Positions 1-5,240 of a stretch of 5,240 bases of DNA are shown here, one piece after another (the stretch's first letter is position 1; each line of letters starts with the position of its first letter). This DNA is from an uncultured Sutterella sp. (GTDB lineage: Bacteria > Pseudomonadota > Gammaproteobacteria > Burkholderiales > Burkholderiaceae_F), in the NCBI GenBank assembly GCA_905192805.1, contig CAJJMF010000170.1, positions 1-5,240 of the forward strand, in the 5' to 3' direction. Both the position numbers and the translations under genes were made by a program. The notes beneath the pieces were generated by a model. The model saw only the letters and a program-made list of their open reading frames with translations. It was not told the DNA's origin and made no database searches.

Positions 1-236
1 AACGCGCGTTCATTAATTAAATGACGAAAGGGTTAATTATTTGTATATGAATAATTAGCTTCATGGAAAAAACGCCACTACTAATCAAGGAATTTAAATA
101 TTACCAACCATTTTTTACACTAATTGGTCGGTTATGACAAAAAGGATTCCCTCGATAAAATTCGGGATGGCAGCCTAAAATTAATGAAACAAAATGTATC
201 ACTTTGCTGGTCTTTTTGGGGACCCCCTCTTTCGTT
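1..236. other. AT-rich non-coding stretch with stacked palindromes
   Basis: No convincing gene is present. Reading in from the left edge, all three plus frames hit stops by base 24, so a gene from the left could at most end there. Three inverted repeats follow one another: AACGCGCGTT (1-10, perfect), TCATT-aatta-AATGA (10-24) and TAATTATT-8 nt-AATAATTA (34-57). Bases 136-202 show loosely repeated ACAAAA/ATAAAA motifs. Composition is sharply more AT-rich than the operon beside it, consistent with an intergenic junction or mobile-element remnant. Confidence 0.5.
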
Positions 237-279
237 AAAAAAACACCTCATACGTGCCCGGCGACAACGTATGAGGTGT
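237..279 (-). terminator. Rho-independent terminator of the DUF262 operon
   Basis: A perfect 13-bp inverted repeat (243-255 pairing with 267-279; arms ACACCTCATACGT and ACGTATGAGGTGT) encloses an 11-nt loop. Read on the minus strand, the hairpin is followed directly by a T-run (A-run 237-243 on the plus strand). It lies 35 nt beyond the TAA of the 809-aa gene, so it ends the leftward transcript. There is no T-run on the other side, so it is unidirectional. Confidence 0.92.
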
Positions 280-314
280 GTGCGGGAATTTTCCCAGTCG
301 GGTAACGGCCGACC

Positions 315-2744
315 TTAGCGCAAATAAAGTGACCAGAAGTTCGTCATAAACGCAATTTCGGCTTCCAAGGCTTTGGCGGTCTTCGCTCCCGGGAAATACG
401 CCTGAAGGGCCATCCAGAGTAAGGTATTGGGCCAGGGGATAAAGTCATCCAGATTGGCCGTGAGAACGCTCGCTTTGTAGTCGGGGTGAATTTCCCCAAA
501 CCGCTCATTGAGCGTTTTATCCAGCAGCAAACAGTTGGCCCAGCTTTGCACGGATTTCTCGGGCACTTTGCCGTCCACCTCCGTGAGCCCGCGCGCAATC
601 CAATGGTCCATTGAGGTGTCGTTATGGGCATACGGCAGTTCGCGTCGCATGAGCGTTGCCTTGAGCGAGGCCACCAGCGTTTGGGCCGCTTCGATGGGTT
701 TTTCACCCGTGGCGAGTTTGGCTTTCCCACTCAATTGGAAGTGCCGTGTGAGCGCTTCCGCGATGGCGTTTACTAAGCGTTTATTCTCGGTCATGATGTC
801 TTTATAGAGCACACATTCGCGTGCGCGTAGACTCAAGATAAACGCTTCCGAATTGCCCTTTTCTTGCGCAGCCCACCCTTCGAGTGTATGCCAGAGTTGC
901 GCCGTGGCACTCTCGGTGAAATACACGCCCCCTTCCATCATTTGGCTAGCGAGCGTGGCATCGCCCCGTTCGGCAATCTGCAACCATCCGTCGCCCAAAA
1001 AGCGCACAATCGCGAGCCAACTCGTCCGTAGTGACCTCGTCTCCGATTCGCTTGGTGCATACGCAGTAAAGAGCGACATGACCCAGGCATTATTCTCGTC
1101 TAAGCGCTTTAAAACGCGTTGCGCGTCGCGCTGCGAGAGAACGCCTGCTTTCACGGGTAGAAGTTTCTCGAGCCCCCCTGATAGGGTGCGCCCAAAAGCG
1201 TCAGCCCACGTAATGGGGAGTCGGGAGTTGGGGTTGGCTGCACGCAAGTAACACAAAAAGTGAAAGAGCTTCGCTTTTGTTGATAAGTGATCCGCGTAGT
1301 CGAGTGCGCGTTGCGCCGCAAACACATTTTCACTTTCTAAAAAGCTCGACAATAAGGGAGCGGGTGCCGCAATGCCCTTGACATCCTCAACAAAGGCTTT
1401 CATGAGTTGAGCGATCCCTGCCTGACGATCGGCCCTCGCGCGAACGCTCACGAGCGGATGTTCGTCTTCGGTTTCCTCGTCCTGTGGGCTCAACCCCTCG
1501 GGCAGTGGCAAGAGCGACCGGTCCTCTTCGAGTTGCTCGGGAATAAACGGTAACGGGGTACCGCCCGGGGCAATACGCTCTTTAATTTCCTCGTGACTCG
1601 GAAGTCGGAAAAGTGAGGGGCGTTCTGCAGGGCGTTCCGTATCGTCAATGTCCATCGAGAGTTCGTAGTCTTCGAAGTTGGCCACGCGATAAAGCACCGT
1701 CGCCAAACGCCACGCTTGATCGTAGGATTGGCTAAAGTGCGCCCGATCTTTTTTGGGAAGGGCCGAAATCACCGCCGCCCGGTACATATCGGCCAAGCGG
1801 AAGGCTTCTTCATGACGATTGAGTTCATCAAAGGCAAGAATTTGCTCTTCTAAGTCAATGTCGCCATAGTCGTGCACCACAAACACAATGCGTTTGGCTA
1901 ATGCTTCCCAGTCGGCCACGACGGCATCGGGTAACCGCAGCACGTCACTGGTGACGCTACGCACGAGGGTGTTTTTGCGCACCAGACTAAAGGCGCCGCG
2001 GAAGAGCTCATGGAGCGTTGTTAAGCGCTGTTGCCCGTCAATCACGTAGACGCCTTTGGCATCGTGCGCGTGCGCCACGCTCAGCGTACCGATAAAAAAC
2101 GGTTCCGCCTTCGGATCGTTAAAGAGTCGTTCAATGCTGGCTTTAAAGACGTCTTTTTGTTCCGTCTTCCAGCCCGTGACACGCTGATAAATCGGAATCA
2201 CGCGTTCAGGATAGGCGTTCAGGAATTCCGCCATCGTCATCAAGTGACTCACCCCGGCGCGTGAATGCGCTTTGGCATCGGCAGCCTCGGCTTTGAGGGT
2301 TTTGTCCCCTTTGCGCTTTTTGCCAAAATTCACCAGCATCTCATAATCCATTTCCGGTTTGTTCCCGGAGGCCACCTCGGGTGTACTGACGGGTTCCGCA
2401 GGCACGGCGAGCGTACTCACGGGGTCAGTCTTGGGCGCTGGGGTGGCTGTTGTCGCCGCCTTGTCCGCCGCCTTAGCTTTTGCCACTGGCCGAGCGCTGG
2501 CGCTCGTCGTTTTCTTGGCACTGGATGCGGTGCGCTTCGGGGCTTTCGTTTCTGCGACCGTTTCGCTCGTCGCTACGCGTCGTTCCGTTCGCGTACGCGT
2601 GGTTCGTGCGGACGCTTTCGTCACCTTGGTCGCTTTCTCGGACGATTTTTGCGCTTGGTCGCGTGGTGTGGCGCGCTTGGCCGGTCGCGTGGTTGACTCC
2701 GTGCGCACGTCTTCACGGGTTTTGGTCATTTTTCGAGCATTCAT
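315..2744 (-). CDS. DUF262 (ParB-fold) protein with basic N-terminal tail and DUF1524-like C-terminus
   Basis: 809-aa protein, second gene of a two-gene leftward operon. Residues 1-106 are low-complexity Ala/Thr/Lys/Arg-rich (28 basic and 9 acidic among the first 105), then a Pro/Val linker (PVST at 108 and 118). About 165-330 is a DUF262 domain: 'IPIYQRVTGW' at 183-192, the 'FFIGTL' strand at 216-221, 'VIDGQQRLTTL' at 234-244 and 'FDELNRHEEAFRLADMYRA' at 305-323. About 365-432 is an acidic, proline-rich probable linker. The rest is mostly helical; 705-760 resembles DUF1524/HNH (DHWIARGL, then WANCLLLDKTLN). DUF262 with DUF1524 forms GmrSD and SspE, nucleases directed at modified DNA, so a DNA-acting restriction role is inferred. 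The HNH proline is Ala717, so nuclease activity is uncertain. The ATG at 2744 is preceded by GGGAG at 9 nt and overlaps the upstream stop; Met6 is a weaker alternative. I do not recognise a named gene. The domain call is firm and the function is inferred. Confidence 0.9.
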   Translation of the reverse strand: MNARKMTKTREDVRTESTTRPAKRATPRDQAQKSSEKATKVTKASARTTRTRTERRVATSETVAETKAPKRTASSAKKTTSASARPVAKAKAADKAATTATPAPKTDPVSTLAVPAEPVSTPEVASGNKPEMDYEMLVNFGKKRKGDKTLKAEAADAKAHSRAGVSHLMTMAEFLNAYPERVIPIYQRVTGWKTEQKDVFKASIERLFNDPKAEPFFIGTLSVAHAHDAKGVYVIDGQQRLTTLHELFRGAFSLVRKNTLVRSVTSDVLRLPDAVVADWEALAKRIVFVVHDYGDIDLEEQILAFDELNRHEEAFRLADMYRAAVISALPKKDRAHFSQSYDQAWRLATVLYRVANFEDYELSMDIDDTERPAERPSLFRLPSHEEIKERIAPGGTPLPFIPEQLEEDRSLLPLPEGLSPQDEETEDEHPLVSVRARADRQAGIAQLMKAFVEDVKGIAAPAPLLSSFLESENVFAAQRALDYADHLSTKAKLFHFLCYLRAANPNSRLPITWADAFGRTLSGGLEKLLPVKAGVLSQRDAQRVLKRLDENNAWVMSLFTAYAPSESETRSLRTSWLAIVRFLGDGWLQIAERGDATLASQMMEGGVYFTESATAQLWHTLEGWAAQEKGNSEAFILSLRARECVLYKDIMTENKRLVNAIAEALTRHFQLSGKAKLATGEKPIEAAQTLVASLKATLMRRELPYAHNDTSMDHWIARGLTEVDGKVPEKSVQSWANCLLLDKTLNERFGEIHPDYKASVLTANLDDFIPWPNTLLWMALQAYFPGAKTAKALEAEIAFMTNFWSLYLR

Positions 2745-4294
2745 CGTACTTTTCTCCCGGACGCAAAGTCATAAAACGCCTTCGAGACCATATCGGGCGC
2801 CACAACAAAGGCAAAACTATCTAACGCCGCACGGGCGGAATTGTGTAAGGGTAATAGGCTGTACCAGTCTTCGGCACGCAGCGCTCGCATTACGAGCCAC
2901 TCTTCGAGGCCACCCCGGTGGCGAAGCGCTTTGGCACCGGCACCTAGCATCATCGCGACCAGAATCTCGAGTGCCATCATGTCTTCTTCGGCATGGTGGG
3001 CACGCGCCGTCTTACGCGTGGCTTTCTTCTTGAGGCTCCAGCCAGGGTAATACGTATCGAGTGTGCGTAAGAGCACCGCAAAGGCGGTCACTACCCAGGG
3101 TTCGCGATAAAAGTTCGCAATCGGTTGCTTCACGTCAGTGACATCATAGGTAAAGCCCACCAACTCATCGTAGTCATCAAAGAGTCGACAGCCCGAACAC
3201 CATAGGTCGGTCAAGAGACTGCGTTCATCGTCTTTCACTTTGGATTGTGGCACCAAGGCTTTTTCCCCTTCGAGCACACTCACCCCCTCTAAGAACACGT
3301 CCTGAAGTTCGAAGGCTTTCTTGAGAAACTCAAAGTACCCTTCCCCACTCTTAAAGCGCTCGGCGAGTGACGGATGCCACTCATCGTCGTCATCGTAAAA
3401 GCACTGTCGCTGCCCTTTAAGGCGACTAATCGGGTCGGTCATGAGTCCCGTTCCCGTTTGTTCATCGACGGGAAGTCGGTATTGATCTTGCCAGTATTGG
3501 CGTGCGGCCGCCCCGGTGTGGCCCATGAGTTCGGCTTGCAGTAGCTGCACAAAGCCATGCGTCACCACATAGTCGCTTTGCGCGTCGCCCGTAATCCACT
3601 TCTCAAGCGTCATGTCTTTCCAGAGGAAGTGCGTTTTGTGGGTTTCGGGGGCAAGCTCAGCGGCGGCGCGTCGTTCGGCAATTTTTTCGGAGAGTTTCGT
3701 TAATAGCTTATTGAATTTCTCGAGTTTCTTTTCGGGTGACTTATCCTCGTCCCCGTTTAATACGTACTCGCGATAGTGATGGGCTTTGAGACGGTCCGCC
3801 GCTAAGACGGGAACGCGAATCAAATCCGGGTTCACGTTTAACGAGGCGCGGATCGTTTCGGCCATCGTTCGATTTTTCACAATCAGCACGGTCAAGGTCA
3901 TTTCCGAGAGCGGTAAGCGGATCGCATCCATCTTGGCTCGGGTTGCCTGAGCCACGGCCAAGAGCGTTTGGCGGGTTTCGCTCGAAGGAACGGACCAATC
4001 GGGGATTTTGACGCGATCATCTTTCCCGCGGCGTTCATGCGTGTAGAGCCAGACCAGAATGGAACAAAGGCGTTGTTGGCCATCGATTAACTGGTAGCCG
4101 TCGGGGGTGGCTTCTAAAATCACGGTCCCTAAGTGGGCCCCTTTCTTGAGTTGCGTGAGAAAACTCACCACCGCAGAAGCACGCCATACGAAGGGTCGTT
4201 GATCCGGCGCAATGGTAACCCCTTGCTGATAGGTGAGGAAAAACTCCGTGAGCGTCATTTGCTCAACGGATAAACAGGAATCAAGTTTTGGCAT
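2741..4294 (-). CDS. DUF262 (ParB-fold) domain protein, partner of the downstream DUF262 gene
   Basis: 517-aa protein, first gene of the leftward operon. The N-terminal ~175 residues form a DUF262 domain: 'TLTEFF' at 14-19, 'DQRPFVW' at 31-37 (the QRxxVW motif), 'LGTVIL' at 55-60, 'QLIDGQQRL' at 68-76, and 'ADRLKAHHYREY' at 166-177, matching the D-x-LKAHH motif of COG1479 proteins. Residues 183-212 are a charged helix with coiled-coil character. Residues 213-517 match nothing I recognise; they hold an acidic patch (YDDDDE, 300-305), one CxxC (366-369, WCSGC) and a basic KKKATRKTAR stretch at 422-431. No HNH/DUF1524 motif is visible. In known systems the DUF262 fold binds or hydrolyses nucleotides and gates a nuclease, so a sensor or regulatory role beside the 809-aa protein is plausible but inferred. 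The ATG has AGGGGAG 4 nt upstream. The stop TGA overlaps the next ATG, implying translational coupling. No signal peptide or membrane segment is evident. Confidence 0.9.
   Translation of the reverse strand: MPKLDSCLSVEQMTLTEFFLTYQQGVTIAPDQRPFVWRASAVVSFLTQLKKGAHLGTVILEATPDGYQLIDGQQRLCSILVWLYTHERRGKDDRVKIPDWSVPSSETRQTLLAVAQATRAKMDAIRLPLSEMTLTVLIVKNRTMAETIRASLNVNPDLIRVPVLAADRLKAHHYREYVLNGDEDKSPEKKLEKFNKLLTKLSEKIAERRAAAELAPETHKTHFLWKDMTLEKWITGDAQSDYVVTHGFVQLLQAELMGHTGAAARQYWQDQYRLPVDEQTGTGLMTDPISRLKGQRQCFYDDDDEWHPSLAERFKSGEGYFEFLKKAFELQDVFLEGVSVLEGEKALVPQSKVKDDERSLLTDLWCSGCRLFDDYDELVGFTYDVTDVKQPIANFYREPWVVTAFAVLLRTLDTYYPGWSLKKKATRKTARAHHAEEDMMALEILVAMMLGAGAKALRHRGGLEEWLVMRALRAEDWYSLLPLHNSARAALDSFAFVVAPDMVSKAFYDFASGRKVR
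2754..2758 (-). promoter_or_regulatory. Ribosome binding site of the 809-aa DUF262 gene, inside the upstream gene's end
   Basis: GGGAG on the minus strand is 9 nt before the ATG at 2744-2742 and lies within the last codons of the 517-aa gene. With the ATGA overlap it indicates coupled translation, and it favours Met1 over Met6 of the 809-aa protein. Confidence 0.7.
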
Positions 4295-4298
4295 GTGT

Positions 4299-4305
4299 CT
4301 CCCCT
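4299..4305 (-). promoter_or_regulatory. Ribosome binding site of the 517-aa DUF262 gene
   Basis: AGGGGAG on the minus strand lies 4 nt before the ATG at 4294-4292. The core is strong but the spacing is tight. It fixes the start, and no other in-frame ATG or GTG nearby has a comparable site. Confidence 0.75.
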
Positions 4306-4376
4306 ATTGGGTTGGCGATGCCCGAGTGAGTGGTTGCGGTCGAAAGGTCACTACCCACACGAGCGTGGATACTTCG

Positions 4377-4407
4377 ATTCTAGCGCTTTTGTGTGTGACC
4401 TCGTCAC
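4377..4407 (-). promoter_or_regulatory. Candidate promoter for the DUF262 operon
   Basis: On the minus strand TAGAAT (4382-4377) matches the -10 consensus in 5 of 6 positions. GTGACG (4407-4402) is a 4-of-6 -35, but at a long 19-bp spacing. The -35 falls inside the palindrome 4395-4407. This would give a leader of about 75 nt before the 517-aa gene. It is the best candidate on this strand of the intergenic region but is not strong. Confidence 0.3.
4395..4407. promoter_or_regulatory. Small palindrome GTGAC-ctc-GTCAC in the divergent intergenic region
   Basis: Perfect 5-bp half sites lie around a 3-bp centre, overlapping the candidate -35 of the DUF262 operon. A related GGTCAC half site occurs at 4346-4351. 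It could be an operator for a repressor or autoregulator. A 5-bp palindrome is also expected by chance at some rate, so this is only a suggestion. Confidence 0.25.
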
Positions 4408-4447
4408 CTAAATTTCCCCTACGTCAAAAGGCTAAGGTCGGTTGGGT

Positions 4448-4476
4448 TTGACTGGGTAAAAGTCCTTAGGTATTGC
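4448..4476 (+). promoter_or_regulatory. Candidate promoter for the YbaK-family gene
   Basis: TTGACT (4448-4453) is a 5-of-6 -35 box with a 17-bp spacer to TATTGC (4471-4476), which is only a 3-of-6 -10. The leader would be about 105 nt. Another possible -10, TAGGAT at 4551-4556 close to the ribosome site, has no convincing -35. Confidence 0.3.
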
Positions 4477-4573
4477 GAAATGAGGCAAATAACGGTGAGG
4501 TTTTTGAGGGTTTACGCGTGAAAGCGCCGCCCGAACGGTGGGCGAAAGGTTAGGATAGATCAACACATCTTTT

Positions 4574-4580
4574 GGGAGGA
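4574..4580 (+). promoter_or_regulatory. Ribosome binding site of the YbaK-family gene
   Basis: GGGAGGA lies 7 nt before the ATG at 4588, a near-consensus Shine-Dalgarno at ideal spacing. It settles the start of the 160-aa protein. Confidence 0.85.
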
Positions 4581-4587
4581 ACGAACG

Positions 4588-5070
4588 ATGTCACTGATTT
4601 CAGCGAAAGCGCATCTAGCCCAATTTGGGGCCGATACTCGTGTGGTGGAGTTGGCGCAGTCGAGTGCTACGGTCGAATTGGCTGCGCAAGCCTTAGGGTG
4701 TGAACCCCGACGCATTGCTAAATCGATTGCTCTCACCGTGGATACCCAGCCAATCGTGATTGTGGTCGCGGGGGATGCCAAACTCGACAATGCCAAATAT
4801 AAGCACACCTTCAAAAAGAAAGCCAAAATGCTCTCCGCGGATGACACCCTAGCGGTGACAACGCACCCCGTGGGTGGCGTGTGTCCGTTTGGTTTGCCTG
4901 AGACGGTCACCGTCTATTTGGACGAATCGTTGAAACGTTTTCCAACGGTTTTTCCTGCGTGTGGAAGCCGCAATAGTGCGATCGAAGTGAGTGTGGATGA
5001 ATTGGAAACGTTTACACATCACCCTGCGTGGGTCGATGTGTGCAAAGAATGGCAAGAGACCGCCGCGTAA
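4588..5070 (+). CDS. YbaK/EbsC-family aminoacyl-tRNA deacylase (trans-editing protein)
   Basis: 160-aa soluble protein, the usual single-domain length for the family. Visible signatures in order: 'AAQALGCEPRRIAKSIAL' at 32-49 with the conserved lysine K45, 'VVAGDAKLD' at 59-67, 'FKKKAKMLS' at 75-83, 'VGGVCPFGLP' at 95-104, 'VYLDESLKRF' at 109-118, 'FPACGSRNSAIEV' at 122-134 and 'WVDVCKEW' at 148-155. Members of this family hydrolyse mischarged tRNAs in the cytosol (for example Cys- or Ala-tRNAPro), protecting translation fidelity. The VGGVCPFG / PACGS-NSAI pattern resembles YwhH-type proteins, and the exact substrate cannot be read from the sequence. The ATG is set by GGGAGGA 7 nt upstream. 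The gene is divergent from the DUF262 operon, has its own strong terminator and is probably monocistronic. There is no reason to tie it functionally to the DUF262 pair. The gene ends in a 9-bp tandem duplication that supplies two in-frame TAA codons. Confidence 0.95.
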   Translation: MSLISAKAHLAQFGADTRVVELAQSSATVELAAQALGCEPRRIAKSIALTVDTQPIVIVVAGDAKLDNAKYKHTFKKKAKMLSADDTLAVTTHPVGGVCPFGLPETVTVYLDESLKRFPTVFPACGSRNSAIEVSVDELETFTHHPAWVDVCKEWQETAA

Positions 5071-5082
5071 AGCGCGTAAAGC
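5065..5082 (+). repeat. Exact 9-bp tandem duplication over the YbaK-family stop codon
   Basis: GCGTAAAGC occurs twice back to back. The stop TAA at 5068-5070 is repeated in frame at 5077-5079, giving tandem stop codons. It is probably a replication-slippage product. Confidence 0.85.
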
Positions 5083-5101
5083 ACGCATTACCTTTCACCT
5101 C

Positions 5102-5142
5102 AAAAAAAACGCTCTGTGGACCATCCAACAGAGCGTTTTTTT
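5102..5142 (+). terminator. Rho-independent terminator after the YbaK-family gene, possibly bidirectional
   Basis: The 9-bp stem ACGCTCTGT (5109-5117) pairs with ACAGAGCGT (5128-5136). It can extend inward through GGA/TCC around a CCA loop with one bulged A, and outward because the 5' A-run (5102-5109) pairs with the 3' T-run (5136-5142). It sits 31 nt after the TAA. The A-run upstream means it could also stop leftward transcription arriving from the IS-like sequence to the right. Confidence 0.93.
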
Positions 5143-5183
5143 GTTCTCTCGCCTTGGTGGGAAAGTGGATTGGATCAAAATCG

Positions 5184-5240
5184 TGTGTCAAGCGACAAAA
5201 GTATGTACCCCCTTTTCGACAAAAGTCTTGACCCCCCCTC
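5184..5240 (+). mobile_element. Terminal repeats of an IS21-like insertion sequence, cut by the window edge
   Basis: From about 5184 (TGTGTCAAG) two direct repeats occur with a 24-bp period. CGACAAAAGT-atgt-ACCCCC (5193-5212) is followed, after TTTT, by CGACAAAAGT-cttg-ACCCCCC (5217-5237). A TG-starting end with several internal direct repeats rich in GACAAAA and C-runs is typical of IS21-family (IstA/IstB) elements. No transposase is visible because the element would continue to the right. The family call rests on pattern recognition, and the exact first base (5184 or 5186) is uncertain. Confidence 0.5.
5193..5237 (+). repeat. Two imperfect direct repeats, 24-bp period
   Basis: The shared core is CGACAAAAGT, four variable bases, then A and a run of C. 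The two copies are at 5193-5212 and 5217-5237, separated by TTTT. They are probable transposase-binding sites of the IS-like end. Confidence 0.8.

Noticed and set aside
18..75. Leftward 15-codon frame starting ATGAAGCTAATT
   Set aside because: It has no ribosome site, is very short and has AT-rich composition typical of non-coding sequence.
124..318. 64-aa rightward reading frame with a TTG start
   Set aside because: It has no Shine-Dalgarno site, runs straight through the terminator hairpin at 237-279, overlaps the end of the opposite-strand gene and shows no recognisable protein features.
2359..3033. 224-aa rightward open frame opposite the DUF262 gene junction
   Set aside because: It is an antisense shadow of the Ala/Lys-rich tail, where GCC/AAG-type codons leave few stops on the other strand. 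It spans the junction of the two real genes and lacks a ribosome site.
2741..4294. CxxC at residues 366-369 as a zinc finger in the 517-aa protein
   Set aside because: It is a single CxxC with no second Cys/His pair at suitable spacing, which is not enough for a zinc site.
4524..4544. Hairpin CGCCC-7 nt-GGGCG in the leader of the YbaK-family gene as a riboswitch or attenuator
   Set aside because: It is only a 5-bp stem, with no T-run and no recognisable riboswitch core. It is likely chance in a GC-rich patch.
4588..5070. YbaK-family gene as a third component of the DUF262 system
   Set aside because: It is divergently transcribed with its own terminator, and its motifs are those of an ordinary full-length tRNA-editing deacylase. 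Adjacency alone does not support a joint function.
4560..5088. Leftward frames of 116 and 79 aa opposite the YbaK-family gene
   Set aside because: The rightward frame has a complete set of YbaK-family motifs and a strong ribosome site. The leftward frames have neither.

Overview
The window reads as an accessory island in a bacterial genome of moderate GC. The coding part looks like roughly 50-55% GC by eye, while the first ~240 bases are clearly AT-rich. Shine-Dalgarno sites are strong (AGGGGAG, GGGAGGA), and both detected transcription ends have classical hairpin-plus-T-run terminators. The YbaK-type protein has the 'VGGVCPFG ... FPACGS.NSAI ... WVDVCK' signature that I associate mainly with Bacillota-like (YwhH-type) homologues. 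This makes a Firmicute-like host plausible, but I cannot assign a taxon from sequence alone.

Layout from left to right: (1) 1-236 is an AT-rich, palindrome-rich stretch without a convincing gene. (2) 237-279 is a rho-independent terminator for the leftward operon. (3) 315-4294 is a two-gene leftward operon. The upstream gene (2741-4294) encodes a 517-aa DUF262/ParB-fold protein. The downstream gene (315-2744) encodes an 809-aa DUF262 protein with a long basic, low-complexity N-terminal tail and a C-terminal region resembling a degenerate DUF1524/HNH domain. The two overlap by four bases (ATGA). (4) 4295-4587 is a divergent intergenic region with candidate promoters for both directions and a small palindrome. 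(5) 4588-5070 is a rightward YbaK/EbsC-family aminoacyl-tRNA deacylase gene, followed by a strong, possibly bidirectional terminator. (6) From about 5184 the sequence turns into what looks like the terminal repeats of an IS21-like insertion sequence that runs off the window.

The most interesting part is the paired DUF262 operon. Both proteins keep the DGQQRL motif of the GmrSD/SspE-type DUF262 fold, which is used by modification-dependent restriction systems. Here the motif occurs in two different, translationally coupled partners. Neither has a clearly intact HNH nuclease, and one carries a histone-H1-like tail. I infer a two-component, probably DNA-acting (anti-phage or anti-plasmid) system. 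The function is not demonstrated by the sequence, and the YbaK gene is most likely an unrelated housekeeping neighbour.
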